This document shows positions 17,091 through 27,100 of a stretch of 64,000 nucleotides of DNA, piece after piece (position 1 is the first letter of the stretch; every line of letters begins with the position of its first letter). Made by a program: the position numbers and the translations under genes. The notes beneath the pieces are model-generated. The model searched no databases. It saw nothing but the letters and a program-made list of their open reading frames with translations, and had not been told where the DNA came from. Source of the stretch: Acidovorax sp. sif1233 (GTDB taxonomy: Bacteria > Pseudomonadota > Gammaproteobacteria > Burkholderiales > Burkholderiaceae_C); assembly GCF_019218755.1 (NCBI RefSeq), contig NZ_JAHUWZ010000001.1, forward strand, positions 992,001-1,056,000, in the 5' to 3' direction.

Positions 17091-18437
17091 ATGAATAAAT
17101 TGCGCTCCGTGGGCTTGAAAACAGGCGCAGCGGCATTACGTCAACCGGTTTTGGCGCTGGCCGCGGCGCTGGTCTGCGCTGTGGCCCCCCTTTCCGCCAG
17201 CCATGCCCAGACCGCGCCCGGCACCACGGCCGCGGCCCCGGCCAAACCGGTGAAGGTGGCGCTCATCGAAAGCCTCTCGGGCGCGTTCGCCAACACCGGC
17301 GAGGCCGTGTACCGCAACGTCTACTGGGCCATGGAGCGCGTCAACGCACGCGGCGGCGTGCAGCTGCCCGCCAGCAGCGGCGGCCCCCGCCCGCTGGCGC
17401 TGGAGCGCTACGACAGCAAGGGCCAGAACGAGGAGGCCTTGTCGGCACTGCGCGCGGCCATCGACGACGGCGCGCAGGTCATCCTGCAGGGCAATTCGTC
17501 GGCCACGGCGGCGGTGCTGATCGAAGCCATCAACAAGCACAACGAGCGCGAGCCGAACAAGCGCGTGATCTTCCTGAACTACTCGGCGGTGGACCCCATC
17601 CTCACCAACGAGAAATGCAGCTTCTGGCACTTTCGCTTCGACGCCCATGCCGACATGCGCATGGCCGCGCTCATGGAAGTGATGCGCGAAGACAAGGGCA
17701 TCAAGAGCGTGTACCTCATCGGCCAGGACTACAGCTTCGGCCAGGCCGTGCTGCGCGAGGCGAAAAAGCAGCTGGCCGCCCAGCGCCCCGATGTGACGGT
17801 GGTGGGCGACGAGCTGCACCCCATCGGCCGCGTGAAGGACTTCGCGCCCTATGCCGTGAAGATCAAGACCAGCGGCGCGCAGGCCGTGGTCACCGGCAAC
17901 TGGGGCAACGACCTCACGCTGCTGGTGAAGGCCGCGCGCGAAGTGGGCTACGAAGGCAGCTTCTACACCTTCTACGGCAATGCGCTGGGTGCGCCCGCCG
18001 CCATCGGCGACGCGGGCATCGGCAAGGTGGTGGCCGTGGCCGACTGGCTGCCCAACGTGCCGGGCGCGCAGAGCGAGGCGTTCTACCAGTCGTTCCGCAC
18101 GCGCTTTCCCAAGCCGCAGGACGACTACGTGCACATGCGCATGCAGCTCATGGTCGAGGCGCTGGCCCAGTCCATCGAACGCGCGGGCAGCACCGACGCC
18201 GTGGCCGTGGCGCGGCAGATGGAGAGCGCCAACGTGCAGCTGTCGGGCCAGGGCGGCAGCATGCGCGCGGCGGACCACCAGTTCCAGCAGGCGCTGGTGG
18301 TGGGCGTGATGGACAAGAAGGGCGCACCGGGCGTGAAGTTCGATGTGGAAGGCTCGGGCTACGGCTTTCGCGTGGTGCGGCAGATCCCTGCCGCCAAGGC
18401 GCAGCAGCCCCACAGCTGCACCATGACAAGGTTCTAA
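17091..18437 (+). CDS. Liv-type ABC substrate-binding protein (orphan)
   Basis: Periplasmic type I binding protein, 448 residues, with a signal peptide ending SASHAQ. The mature part begins VKVALIESLSGAFANTGEAV; the core has VILQGNSSATAAVLIEAI, YLIGQDYSFGQAVLREAKK and VVTGNWGNDLTLLVKAA. No transporter genes are adjacent. ATG at 17091 is preceded by AAGGGA. It is divergent from hsp20 and is followed at once by a GC-rich 3'-end repeat. It may serve a remote permease; the ligand is unknown. Confidence 0.85.
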   Translation: MNKLRSVGLKTGAAALRQPVLALAAALVCAVAPLSASHAQTAPGTTAAAPAKPVKVALIESLSGAFANTGEAVYRNVYWAMERVNARGGVQLPASSGGPRPLALERYDSKGQNEEALSALRAAIDDGAQVILQGNSSATAAVLIEAINKHNEREPNKRVIFLNYSAVDPILTNEKCSFWHFRFDAHADMRMAALMEVMREDKGIKSVYLIGQDYSFGQAVLREAKKQLAAQRPDVTVVGDELHPIGRVKDFAPYAVKIKTSGAQAVVTGNWGNDLTLLVKAAREVGYEGSFYTFYGNALGAPAAIGDAGIGKVVAVADWLPNVPGAQSEAFYQSFRTRFPKPQDDYVHMRMQLMVEALAQSIERAGSTDAVAVARQMESANVQLSGQGGSMRAADHQFQQALVVGVMDKKGAPGVKFDVEGSGYGFRVVRQIPAAKAQQPHSCTMTRF

Positions 18438-18439
18438 AC

Positions 18440-18532
18440 CCCCCTGAGTCGCCTTCGGCGCCTTCCCCCGCAGGGGGACGCCACCCGTGGCCTGGCAAAG
18501 CCAGTTCCACGGTGGCTCTGACGGGGCGCATG
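18440..18532 (+). repeat. GC-rich 3'-end repeat
   Basis: Starts three bases after the stop of the preceding gene: CCCCCTGAGTCGCC, GGGGGACGCCACCCGTGGCC, then TGGCAAAGCCA and TTCCACGGTGG. Nearly identical to 36977-37066 and to the minus-strand copy at 13052-13146. Confidence 0.8.
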
Positions 18533-18704
18533 CTCATGCACGGAGCGCGCGCCAGAGGGGAGCGCAGAGCCTCGCGAGCGTGTGCAGTGCTGCCTGCGCA
18601 GCGCGCGCCGCATATCGATATGAAAAGTTAGCGCAACCGGTGCAGGCCGTCGGGCCACAGAATTTGTCGCATTGATCACCCATGCGCGAATCGCTGCCTC
18701 CACC

Positions 18705-19706
18705 GTGTCCTACGCCCTTTCCCTCCTCGACAAAAGTCCCATCCCCGACGGGGCCACGGCGGCCGAGGCGCTGCAGCGCACCGTAGCGCTGGCTCAGCGC
18801 GCCGAGCAGCTGGGCTACCGCCGCTTTTGGGTGGCCGAGCACCATGGCAACCCGGGCCTGGCCGGCTCGGCGCCCGAAGTGCTGGTGGCCCACCTGCTGG
18901 CGCGCACCTCGCGCATTCGCATCGGCTCTGGCGGTGTGATGCTGCAGCACTACAGCCCCTTCAAGGTGGCCGAGGCGTTCAAGGTGCTCGCATCCCTGGC
19001 GCCCGGCCGCGTGGACCTGGGTGTGGGCAAGGCGCCCGGCGGCCTGCCGTTGTCCACCCGGGCGCTGCAGGCGCTGCACGATAAATCCCGGCCTGCGGAC
19101 TTTGGCGCGCGCTTTGCGGAGCTGGACGCCTTTCTGCACGGCACGCTGGACCCGGACCACGCGCTGGCGGGTGCCGTTGCCTACCCCGCGCCGCCCAGCC
19201 TGCCCGAGCGCCACCTGCTCGGCGGCAGCCCCGACAGCGCGGCGTTGGCGGCGCGCCATGGCTGGCACTTCACGTACGCGGGCCATTTCAATGGCGACCC
19301 CGTCAACATCGAGCGCACGGTGCGCGTGTACCGCGAAGCCGCTGGCCGCGCCCCCTCGCTGGCGCTCTATGCGCTCGTGGCCCCTACCCAGGCGCAGGCC
19401 GACAGCCTGGTGGGCGCATTGCGTGTCTTCAAGCTGCATTTGTCCACCGGACAGAGCGTGAACCTGCCCAGCGCCCAGGCCGCCGCCGAGTTTGCGCGCC
19501 AGGCCGGCGTGGCGGACTACCGGCTCGAAGAAACCCGGCCCCACGTGATTGCCGGCTCGCCCGAGCATGTGCGCGAGCAGCTCGATGCGCTCAGTGAGCG
19601 CTACGGCATCGAAGAGTTCGTGGTCGACACGCCGGTCACGGGCTTTGCCGAGCGCCTGGCCTCGGTGGAGCTGCTGGCGGGCGCCTACGCCACCGCCGAG
19701 GCCTGA
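18705..19706 (+). CDS. Luciferase-like flavin monooxygenase, MsnO8/CmoO-like
   Basis: Flavin-dependent oxidoreductase of the bacterial luciferase superfamily, 333 residues from GTG at 18705; a TTG at 18672 in the same frame is an alternative, and neither has a clear ribosome site. The N-terminus [14 protein letters not shown] is typical of the MsnO8 subfamily. Also seen: [39 protein letters not shown], and [11 protein letters not shown]. It is the first gene of a same-strand run with a SnaA-type monooxygenase, amidohydrolase, acetyltransferase and ABC importer. In Bacillus, CmoO (YtmO), a luciferase-like enzyme, has the same neighbours. Confidence 0.85.
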   Translation: MSYALSLLDKSPIPDGATAAEALQRTVALAQRAEQLGYRRFWVAEHHGNPGLAGSAPEVLVAHLLARTSRIRIGSGGVMLQHYSPFKVAEAFKVLASLAPGRVDLGVGKAPGGLPLSTRALQALHDKSRPADFGARFAELDAFLHGTLDPDHALAGAVAYPAPPSLPERHLLGGSPDSAALAARHGWHFTYAGHFNGDPVNIERTVRVYREAAGRAPSLALYALVAPTQAQADSLVGALRVFKLHLSTGQSVNLPSAQAAAEFARQAGVADYRLEETRPHVIAGSPEHVREQLDALSERYGIEEFVVDTPVTGFAERLASVELLAGAYATAEA

Positions 19707-19743
19707 CCCGCTGGCCGCCCCCTTTTTCCCAGGAACAGACACC

Positions 19744-21102
19744 ATGAGCAACACCCCACAACCCATCCGCTTCGGCGTCATGCTGCATGGCGCAGGCGGC
19801 CACATGAATTCGTGGAAGCACCCCGCAGGCCCCGCGGACGCGAGCGTCAACCTCGACTTCTACATCGAGACCACGCGGAAGGCCGAGGCCAACGGCATCG
19901 CCTTCGCCTTCGTGGCCGACGGGCTGTTCATCAATGCGAAGTCCATCCCGCACTTTCTGAACCGTTTCGAGCCCATCTCCATCCTGTCGGCGTTGGCCGT
20001 GGCGACGTCGAAGATCGGGTTGGCGGGCACCATCTCCACCTCGTACAGCGAGCCATTCACGGTGGCGCGGCAGTTCGCGTCGCTGGACCTCATCAGCAAG
20101 GGCCGCGCCGGCTGGAACGTGGTGACCACACCGCTGGAGGGCACGGCCAGCAACTACAGCCGCAACCATCCCGACCATGCGCTGCGCTACGAGATCGCCG
20201 ACGAATACCTGCAGGTGACGCAAGGCCTGTGGGACAGCTGGGACGAAGACGCCGTGGTGCGCAACCGCGCCACGGGCCAGTTCTTCGACCCCGCCAAGCT
20301 GCACACGCTGAACCACAAGGGCCGCTTCTTCCAGGTGGCGGGGCCGCTCAACATCGGCCGGTCGCCGCAGGGGCAGCCGGTGATCTTCCAGGCGGGTTCC
20401 TCCGACGCCGGCATCGGCCTGGCGGGCAGGTACGCCGATGCGGTGTTCACGCATTCGCCCTCGGTGGAGGAGACGCGCAGCTTTCTGCGCAAGGTCAAGG
20501 CCAGCGCCGTGGTGCATGGCCGCCAGGCCGACGATGTGAAGATCTTCCCCGGCATCGGGCCCGTGGTGGGCGCCACGCAGGAAGAGGCGGACGCCAAGTA
20601 CCAGGCCATCCGCGAGCTGCTCACGGTCGATGAAGCGTTGGCCTACCTGGGCCGCTACTTCGACCACCACGACTTCAGCCAGTACCCGCTGGACGCGCCC
20701 TTCCCGGAGCTGGGCGAGATAGGCCGCAACAGTTTTCGCTCCACCACCGACCGCATCAAGGCCGACGCCAAGGCGCGCGGCCTGACACTGCGCCAGGTGG
20801 CGCTGGAGGCCGCCACGCCGCGCTCGCAGTTCGTGGGCACCGGCGAGCGCGTGGCCGACGAGATCATCCGCTGGGTGGATGAGGGCGCGGCCGATGGCTT
20901 CATCCTGGGCTTCCCCGTGCTGTCGCAGGGGCTTGATGATTTCATCACCCACGTGATCCCCGTGCTGGAGGCGCGCGGCCGCTACCAGCGCACGCTGCCG
21001 GGCCACACCCTGCGCGACCACCTGGGCCTGCCGCGCAAGGCCAGCCGGTATGCGCAGGCCGATGCGGACGCAGCCACGGCGCCAGAGAAGAAGGTGGCGT
21101 GA
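19744..21102 (+). CDS. FMN-dependent monooxygenase, NtaA/SnaA/DszA family (CmoJ/YxeK-like)
   Basis: Two-component flavin monooxygenase, 452 residues, usual for the family. Markers: [91 protein letters not shown] and QAGSSDAG. The family oxidises small sulfur or nitrogen compounds using FMNH2 from a separate reductase, which is not seen here. Bacillus YxeK and CmoJ belong to this family and cleave N-acetyl-S-substituted cysteines. ATG at 19744 has AGGA upstream; its stop overlaps the next start by one base. Confidence 0.9.
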   Translation: MSNTPQPIRFGVMLHGAGGHMNSWKHPAGPADASVNLDFYIETTRKAEANGIAFAFVADGLFINAKSIPHFLNRFEPISILSALAVATSKIGLAGTISTSYSEPFTVARQFASLDLISKGRAGWNVVTTPLEGTASNYSRNHPDHALRYEIADEYLQVTQGLWDSWDEDAVVRNRATGQFFDPAKLHTLNHKGRFFQVAGPLNIGRSPQGQPVIFQAGSSDAGIGLAGRYADAVFTHSPSVEETRSFLRKVKASAVVHGRQADDVKIFPGIGPVVGATQEEADAKYQAIRELLTVDEALAYLGRYFDHHDFSQYPLDAPFPELGEIGRNSFRSTTDRIKADAKARGLTLRQVALEAATPRSQFVGTGERVADEIIRWVDEGAADGFILGFPVLSQGLDDFITHVIPVLEARGRYQRTLPGHTLRDHLGLPRKASRYAQADADAATAPEKKVA

Positions 21103-22307
21103 TGGGCGCAGCATTGCCTGCAGCGGCTTCGGCGCACGACGTGCAGCGGGTGAAAAGTGTGGAAGAGGGCATTGCGGCCTTCATCGGCGAGTTCCAGGCA
21201 TTGCGCCGGGACCTGCACCAGCACCCCGAGCTGTCGTTCCAGGAGCACCGCACCTCGGCCATTGTGGCCGAGCGCCTCGCGTCCTGGGGCTACGAGGTGA
21301 CCACCGGCATCGCGGGCACGGGGGTGGTGGGCACGCTGCGCAAAGGGCAGGGCACCAAGACCCTGAGTATCCGTGCCGACATGGACGCACTGCCCATCAC
21401 CGAGGCCACGGGCCTGCCCTATGCCAGCCAGAACGCCGGTGTGATGCACGCCTGCGGACACGACGGGCACACCACGGTGCTGCTCGCGGCCGCGCGTTTC
21501 CTGGCCGAGTCGGGCCGCTTCGACGGCACGCTGAACCTCATCTTTCAGCCCGCCGAGGAAAACGGCGGCGGCGCCAATCGCATGATCGGCGAGGGACTGT
21601 TCGAGCGCTTTCCGTGCGACGCGGTGTTTGGCCTGCACAACTGGCCCTGCGTGGGCGCGGGGCACTTCGGCTGCGTGACGGGGCCGGCCATGGCCTCGGT
21701 GGACCAGATCACCATCACCGTGCGCGGCAAGGGTGGCCACGGCGCCGCACCGCACGAGACGGTGGACCCGGTGGTGGCCAGCGCGCACATCATCACCGCG
21801 CTGCAGACGGTGGTCTCGCGCAACGTGGATCCACTCGACATGGGCGTGGTCACGGTGGGCTCGATCCACGGAGGCAACGCACCCAACGTGGTGCCCGAGA
21901 GCGTGGAGCTCAAGCTCACGGCCCGCGCCTTCAAGCCCGAGGTGCGCGAGGTGCTCAAGGAGCGCATTCCGGCCATCGCCCGCGCGCAGGCCGAGAGCTT
22001 TGGCGCCACGGCCGATGTGTTGTACCGGCCCGGCTACCCGGCGGTGCTCAACCATGAAGCCGAGACGGAGCTGGCACGCAGTGTGGCCATCGACACCTTC
22101 GGCGCAGCCCGCGTGGACGCAGGCTTTCGCCCGCGCACGGCCAGCGAGGATTTCGCCTTCATGCTGCTCAAGCGCCCGGGTAGCTACGTGTTCGTGGGCA
22201 ATGGCGATGGCGCATCGCTGCACAGCCCGTACTACGACTTCAACGACGCCATCCTGGCGCCCTCGGCCACGTACTGGGTGCGGCTGGCCGAGCGGTTTCT
22301 GGCCTGA
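21102..22307 (+). CDS. M20-family amidohydrolase (N-acyl amino acid deacylase, SndA/YxeP-like)
   Basis: Zinc or other metal-dependent amidohydrolase, 401 residues. Metal-site motifs: RADMDALPI, HACGHDGHTT, QPAEENGGGANRMI, with the C-terminal DFAFM and LHSPYYDFND. The M20D family includes hippurate and N-acetylcysteine-conjugate deacylases. ATG at 21102 overlaps the preceding TGA by one base; a GTG at 21099 is also possible. With the GNAT and monooxygenase genes it fits an acetylate-oxidise-deacetylate scheme; the substrate is inferred. Confidence 0.9.
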   Translation: MGAALPAAASAHDVQRVKSVEEGIAAFIGEFQALRRDLHQHPELSFQEHRTSAIVAERLASWGYEVTTGIAGTGVVGTLRKGQGTKTLSIRADMDALPITEATGLPYASQNAGVMHACGHDGHTTVLLAAARFLAESGRFDGTLNLIFQPAEENGGGANRMIGEGLFERFPCDAVFGLHNWPCVGAGHFGCVTGPAMASVDQITITVRGKGGHGAAPHETVDPVVASAHIITALQTVVSRNVDPLDMGVVTVGSIHGGNAPNVVPESVELKLTARAFKPEVREVLKERIPAIARAQAESFGATADVLYRPGYPAVLNHEAETELARSVAIDTFGAARVDAGFRPRTASEDFAFMLLKRPGSYVFVGNGDGASLHSPYYDFNDAILAPSATYWVRLAERFLA

Positions 22308-22333
22308 GACCCTTTCACGAGAAAGCCCTCCCC

Positions 22334-22918
22334 ATGAATGACAGCTTCATCTACACCTCGCCCGCCGATCCCCTGGCCCGCCCGCTCATCGACGAGCTGT
22401 CGCACGAGTACGAGTCGCGCTACGGCGAGTTCTACGACCGCGAAGGCGGGCAGCGTGAGATGGAGAAGTACCCGCCCGAGCTGTTCACGCCGGAGCATGG
22501 CGGCAACTTTGTACTGCTGCTGCGCAGCGGACAGGCGATTGGCGGCGGTGCCTTCAAGCGCCACAGCGACGCGCACACGGCGGAGCTCAAACGCGTGTGG
22601 ACGCACTCGGCCCACCGCCGCCAGGGGGTCGCCGCCAAGGTATTGCTGGAGCTCGAAGCGCAGGCGCTGCGTCAGGGCTATGCCCGGCTGTACCTCACCA
22701 CCGGCTTTCGCCAGCCCGAGGCCGTCGGGCTGTATCTGGGCCATGGGTACACGGCACTGTTCGACACATCGCTGCCGCACGCGACGTACCGCCACCTGCC
22801 GTTCGAGAAGACTCTGCGCGCCGTGGACGGCCTGGAGTCCACCCCCACGTTGACGGCACACGCCACACCGCACGCCCTGGGCGTGGGACCCGCTGCAGTC
22901 GTGGCGCAAGCGGCCTGA
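22334..22918 (+). CDS. GNAT-family N-acetyltransferase (SnaA/SnaB-like role inferred)
   Basis: Acetyl-CoA-dependent N-acetyltransferase, 194 residues. The GNAT core is seen as AELKRVWTHSAHRRQGVAAK (motif A, acetyl-CoA loop RRQGVAAK) and YLTTGFRQPEAVGLYLGHGY (motif B). A C-terminal extension of about 40 residues has no recognised feature. It lies 26 bases after the amidohydrolase gene and 75 before the fused ABC gene. In the proposed pathway it would N-acetylate an S-substituted cysteine before oxidation. Confidence 0.85.
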   Translation: MNDSFIYTSPADPLARPLIDELSHEYESRYGEFYDREGGQREMEKYPPELFTPEHGGNFVLLLRSGQAIGGGAFKRHSDAHTAELKRVWTHSAHRRQGVAAKVLLELEAQALRQGYARLYLTTGFRQPEAVGLYLGHGYTALFDTSLPHATYRHLPFEKTLRAVDGLESTPTLTAHATPHALGVGPAAVVAQAA

Positions 22919-22993
22919 AGCCCGCCACAGACACCTGCCCAGCCCACCCCGCTCTTTTCCACGAACCTCGACAGACCGCGAGACCTCACCACC

Positions 22994-24880
22994 ATGTCCA
23001 CCTCCACCACCCTGGACGCCGCTGCCGGTCTGCCGCTGGGCCCCGGCCATGCCGCGCCCCCTGGTGTCCACAGCCATGCGCTCAGCACGCCTGCCCCGAC
23101 ACCCTCGTCCTCCCCCGCACCTGCCCCGGTGAAGGGTGACTATTCGCACTACAAAGTCGTGCCCGCGCGCTACCGGGCACGGGCGGCCGGCACGGTGTTT
23201 GCCGCCGTGGTCATTGGGCTGGTGCTGTATTCGGTGTTCACCAACCCGCGCTGGGGCTGGAGCATCTTCGGCGAGTATTTCTTCTCGGAGCCCGTGCTGG
23301 TGGGCCTGGGCCGCACCCTGCTGCTCACCGCGCTGGGGGCGCTGTTCGGCTTCACGCTGGGCACGGCGCTGGCGCTGGCCCGCGTGTCGCGCTCGCCGCT
23401 GCTGGCGGGGCTGTCGTGGACCTTCATCTGGATCTTCCGGTCCATCCCGGTCATCGTGCTGCTGCTCATCATCAACAACCTGGGCTACCTGTACGAGACC
23501 GTGAGCCTGGGCGTGCCTTTCACCGGCTGGGCGTTCTTCTCGTACCCCACCACGCAGCTCATCAGCCCCTTCGTGGCGGCGCTGATCGGCCTCACGCTGA
23601 ACCAGGCAGCGTTTGCATCGGAGATCGTGCGCGGCGGCATCCTGTCGGTGGACCAGGGGCAGCTTGAAGCGGCGGCCGCACTGGGCCTGCCGCGCCGCCG
23701 CCAGGCGTTTCGCATCGTGCTGCCGCAGGCCATGCGGTCCATTTTGCCCGCGGGCTTCAACGACATCATCGGGCTGGCCAAGGGCACGTCCAATGTGTAC
23801 ATCCTGGCCCTGCCCGAGCTGTTCTACACCATCCAGATCATCTACCGCCGCAACCTGGAGGTGATTCCGCTGCTGATGGTGGCGACCGTGTGGTACCTGG
23901 TGATCCTCACGGTGCTGTCGCTGCTGCAGTACTACATCGAGCGCCATTTTTCCAAGGGCGCGCTGCGCAGCCTGCCGCCGTCGATCTTCAGCGGCATGGC
24001 GCAGCGCCTGTGGCCTGCGCGGCGCGTGGCCGTCCAGGGAGATGCAGTAGCTGAACGCACCGTGGCGGCGCCCGCGCCCGCCGTCGCCACCGTGCCGCGC
24101 TGGACGGGCGAGCGCAACCGCGGTGGTGAAGTCACCATCCACGGCGTGTCCAAGAGCTACGGCGCCTTGCGCGTACTGAAGGACGTGACTCTGACGGTGC
24201 CGCCCGGCAGCGTCACGGTGATCCTGGGGCAGTCCGGCTCGGGCAAGTCGACCTTGCTGCGCACCATCAACCACCTGGAGCGGGTGGACGATGGTTTCAT
24301 TGCCATCGATGGCGAGCTGATCGGCTACCGCCAGGACGCGGACACCCTGTACGAGCTGGGCGAGAAGGACATCCTCCAACGCCGGGTGGACGTGGGCATG
24401 GTGTTCCAGAACTTCAACCTGTTCCCGCACCTCACGGTGCTGGAGAACATCGTCGAAGCACCGGTCACCGTGCGCAAGTTGCCGCGTGCCGAGGCCGAAG
24501 CCCTGGCGCTGGAGCTGCTGGCGCGCGTGGGCTTGTCCGACAAGGCGCACAGCTACCCGCGGCAGCTCTCCGGCGGGCAGCAGCAGCGCGTGGCGATCGC
24601 ACGCGCCCTGGCGCTCAAGCCCAAGGTGCTGCTGTTCGACGAGCCCACGTCTGCGCTGGACCCGGAGCTGGTGGGTGAGGTGCTCGATGTGATCAAGGAA
24701 CTGGCACGCACCGGCACCACGCTCATCATCGTGACGCACGAGATCGGCTTTGCCCGCGAGGTGGCCGACACGGTCGTCTTCATGGAGCAGGGCCGCGTGC
24801 TGGAGACCGGCACCCCCGCCAAGGTATTCAGCCAGCCCGACCACCCCCGCACGGCGGAGTTCCTGGCCAAGGTGCTCTGA
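22994..24880 (+). CDS. Polar amino acid ABC transporter, fused permease and ATP-binding protein
   Basis: One 628-residue polypeptide. Residues 1-50 are a Pro/Ala-rich cytoplasmic tail. About 60-325 form a HisM/GlnP-type permease with the EAA loop (QLEAAAALGLPRRRQAFRIV). A linker (about 330-370) leads to a GlnQ-type ATPase with Walker A GQSGSGKST (about 412), LSGGQQQRVAIARAL (about 525) and LLFDEPTSALDPE. The family is normally encoded by separate permease and ATPase genes; this fusion implies a homodimeric transporter with both functions per chain. Two binding-protein genes follow. It is equivalent to TcyLMN/YxeNO in the Bacillus clusters, and likely imports cysteine derivatives. Confidence 0.92.
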   Translation: MSTSTTLDAAAGLPLGPGHAAPPGVHSHALSTPAPTPSSSPAPAPVKGDYSHYKVVPARYRARAAGTVFAAVVIGLVLYSVFTNPRWGWSIFGEYFFSEPVLVGLGRTLLLTALGALFGFTLGTALALARVSRSPLLAGLSWTFIWIFRSIPVIVLLLIINNLGYLYETVSLGVPFTGWAFFSYPTTQLISPFVAALIGLTLNQAAFASEIVRGGILSVDQGQLEAAAALGLPRRRQAFRIVLPQAMRSILPAGFNDIIGLAKGTSNVYILALPELFYTIQIIYRRNLEVIPLLMVATVWYLVILTVLSLLQYYIERHFSKGALRSLPPSIFSGMAQRLWPARRVAVQGDAVAERTVAAPAPAVATVPRWTGERNRGGEVTIHGVSKSYGALRVLKDVTLTVPPGSVTVILGQSGSGKSTLLRTINHLERVDDGFIAIDGELIGYRQDADTLYELGEKDILQRRVDVGMVFQNFNLFPHLTVLENIVEAPVTVRKLPRAEAEALALELLARVGLSDKAHSYPRQLSGGQQQRVAIARALALKPKVLLFDEPTSALDPELVGEVLDVIKELARTGTTLIIVTHEIGFAREVADTVVFMEQGRVLETGTPAKVFSQPDHPRTAEFLAKVL

Positions 24881-25041
24881 GCCGCCGGCCGCCTCACCCT
24901 CATCGTCCCCCACCCGCAGCGGCCCTCTGGGTTGGCCCAGGCCGGGCTGCGGCATGGGCGCCGCTGTGATCTGCCCGATTTTTTTGCTTCCTTCCTTTGC
25001 CTGTTTTCCTGACCTATCCATTTCATCCCCGGAGCCGATCC

Positions 25042-25977
25042 ATGACCCTTGTGAACCGAACCCTCGCAGCCCTTGCACTGGCCGCTGCGTCCATCGCCGC
25101 ACTGGCACCCATCCACGCGGCTGCGCAGGCCATCGACCTGAGTCCCGAGCAGCCCACGCGCCCCCGCTCGCAGAAGGTGGACGAGGCGATCAAGCTCGTC
25201 GGCAAGGATTTCAAGTTTGCGAAGGAGGGTGTGCTCACCGTGGGCACCACCACGGGCCGGCTGCCGTTCGGCGCCTATGCCACCGACAACAAGACGCCCG
25301 TGGGCAACGCGCCGGACATCGCGCAGCTGGTGGCCGATAGCCTGGGGCGCAAGCTGGAGCTGGTGTCCGTGGCCTGGGCCGACTGGCCGCTGGGCCTGCA
25401 ATCCGGCAAGTTCGACGTGGTGATCTCCAACGTCACCGTGACCGAGGAGCGCAAGGAGAAGTTCGACTTCTCGACCTACCGCAATGACCAGCTGGGCGTG
25501 TACGTGAAGGCCGACAGCAAGATCACGTCCGTCAAGGAGCCCAAGGATGTGGCGGGCTTGAAGGTGGTGGTCGGCGCGAGCACCAACCAGGAGCAGATCC
25601 TGCTGCGCTGGAACCAGCAGAACATCGCCGCGGGCCTCAAGCCGGTGGACATCCAGTACTACGACGACGATGTGGTGCTGTACCTGGCGCTGGCCTCGGG
25701 CCGCGCCGACGCGTACCTGGCCCCCAACGGCATCGCCGCGCACAACGCGCGCGATGGCAAGACGAAACTGGTGGGAACCTTCTCGGGCGGCTGGCCGCAG
25801 GCGGCCGAGATTGCCGTGACCTCGCGCAAGGGCTCGGGCATTGCCGACGCGATCACCACGGCATTGAACGCGCAGATCAAGAACGGCAACTACGCCAAGG
25901 CGCTGGAGCGCTGGAACCTGCAGTCCGAGGCCATCCAGGTCTCGCGCACCAACCCTCCTGGCTTGCCGAAGAAGTAA
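25042..25977 (+). CDS. Amino acid ABC transporter substrate-binding protein, paralogue 1
   Basis: Periplasmic type II binding protein (SBP_bac_3), 311 residues; signal peptide ends IHAAAQ. Core: GVLTVGTTTGRLPFGAY, WADWPLGLQSGKFDVVISNV, VTEERKEKFDFSTYR, GASTNQEQILLRWN. A Tyr-Asp-rich stretch (IQYYDDDVVLYLALASGRAD) and C-terminal TNPPGLPKK follow. About 60 percent identical by eye to the next gene, from a tandem duplication. Serves the fused transporter upstream; ATG at 25042 chosen for the signal peptide. Confidence 0.9.
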   Translation: MTLVNRTLAALALAAASIAALAPIHAAAQAIDLSPEQPTRPRSQKVDEAIKLVGKDFKFAKEGVLTVGTTTGRLPFGAYATDNKTPVGNAPDIAQLVADSLGRKLELVSVAWADWPLGLQSGKFDVVISNVTVTEERKEKFDFSTYRNDQLGVYVKADSKITSVKEPKDVAGLKVVVGASTNQEQILLRWNQQNIAAGLKPVDIQYYDDDVVLYLALASGRADAYLAPNGIAAHNARDGKTKLVGTFSGGWPQAAEIAVTSRKGSGIADAITTALNAQIKNGNYAKALERWNLQSEAIQVSRTNPPGLPKK

Positions 25978-26001
25978 GCCTGCAGCCTTCAAGGACCATC
26001 C

Positions 26002-26946
26002 ATGACTCTCCATTCCCTGTCGCGCCGCAGCTTGGTGGCCCTTGCCTCTGTGTGTGCGCTGTCCTGCGCGTGGACCGTGGCCGGTGCGGCCACCGCGTTT
26101 GACTTCAGCCCCGGGCAAAAGGGCCGCATCCGCGCCGAGAAAGACGCAGCGGCCGTCCAGTCCATTCCGAAGAATTTCAAGTTCGTGAAGGAAGGCGTCT
26201 TCACCGTGGCGATCGCGCCGTTTGCGCCGCCCATCGCCACGTATGCCAGCGACGCCAAGACCGTGGTGGGGTTCGATCCGGACTATGCGCAGCTGATTGC
26301 CGACGCGCTGGGGCTCAAGCTCGAACTGCTGCCGATTGCCTGGGCCGACTGGCCGCTCGGGCTCACCTCGGGCAAGTACGACGCGGTGATCTCCAACGTG
26401 GGCGTGACGGAGCAGCGCAAGGAGAAGTACGACTTCTCCACCTACCGCCTGGGGCTGCACGGCTTCTATGTGCGCGCCGACAGCAAGATCACCTCCATCA
26501 AGGAGCCCAAGGACATTGCGGGGCTCAAGGTCATCACCGGATCGGGCACCAACCAGGAGCGCGTCCTGCTGGAGTGGAACAAGCAGAACGTCGCCGCAGG
26601 CCTCAAGCCCGTGGAGCCCGTGTACTTCGACGACGACGCCGCGCGGCTGCTGGGCGTGGTGTCGGGCCGGGCCGACGCCAACTTCAACCCCAACGCGCCG
26701 CAGGCCTACCACGCGGCCAAGGACGGCAAGATCAAGCTCGTGGGCACGGTGAACGCGGGCTGGCCGCTCAAGTCCGACGTGGCCATCACCACGCGCAAGG
26801 GCTCGGGCCTGGCCGATGCGCTGACGCTGGCCACCAATGGGCTCATCAAGAACGGCAAGTACACGCAGGCGCTGCAGCGCTGGAGTCTGCTGGAGGAAGC
26901 GTTGCCCAAATCGGAAACCAATCCCCCGGGCTTGCCCAAGTTCTGA
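26002..26946 (+). CDS. Amino acid ABC transporter substrate-binding protein, paralogue 2
   Basis: Periplasmic binding protein of 314 residues, tandem paralogue of the preceding gene (24-base gap). It shares WADWPLGLTSGKYDAVISNV, VTEQRKEKYDFSTYR, and ends TNPPGLPKF. The signal begins RRSLVALASVCALSCAWTV. Ligand-pocket positions differ between the two (TTTGRLPFGAY versus IAPFAPPIATY), so they probably bind related but different ligands, as TcyJ and TcyK do in Bacillus. A GC-rich 3'-end repeat follows the stop. Confidence 0.9.
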   Translation: MTLHSLSRRSLVALASVCALSCAWTVAGAATAFDFSPGQKGRIRAEKDAAAVQSIPKNFKFVKEGVFTVAIAPFAPPIATYASDAKTVVGFDPDYAQLIADALGLKLELLPIAWADWPLGLTSGKYDAVISNVGVTEQRKEKYDFSTYRLGLHGFYVRADSKITSIKEPKDIAGLKVITGSGTNQERVLLEWNKQNVAAGLKPVEPVYFDDDAARLLGVVSGRADANFNPNAPQAYHAAKDGKIKLVGTVNAGWPLKSDVAITTRKGSGLADALTLATNGLIKNGKYTQALQRWSLLEEALPKSETNPPGLPKF

Positions 26947-27031
26947 AGCCCTCTGAGCCGCTGCGCGACTTCCCCCTCCGGGGGACGCACCCGGTGGACT
27001 GGCGGAGCCAGATCCACGGGTGCGCTGGTAT
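26946..27031 (+). repeat. GC-rich 3'-end repeat, diverged
   Basis: Begins right after the stop codon: CCCTCTGAGCCGCTGCGCG, CCCCCTCCGGGGG, then ACGCACCCGGTGG, CTGGCGGAGCCAG and TCCACGGGTGCG. It keeps the hairpin layout of the copies at 18440 and 36977 with compensating differences (CTGGC/GCCAG stem retained). Confidence 0.72.
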
Positions 27032-27100
27032 GGGGGCGCGCCGGTTGCGGGCGCTGTGGGCAGCGTTTTGACCGAGTCTGTTGATCCTCTTCTTTTCATC

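Noticed and set aside
22232-25108. A 958-codon open frame on the minus strand opposite the acetyltransferase and fused ABC genes
   Set aside because: It is a GC-rich antisense frame with His/Arg/Gly-rich translation and no domain; the plus-strand genes have clear family motifs. Similar long antisense frames at 24553-27108, 12838-15234, 12995-15610 and 1708-3174 are rejected for the same reason.
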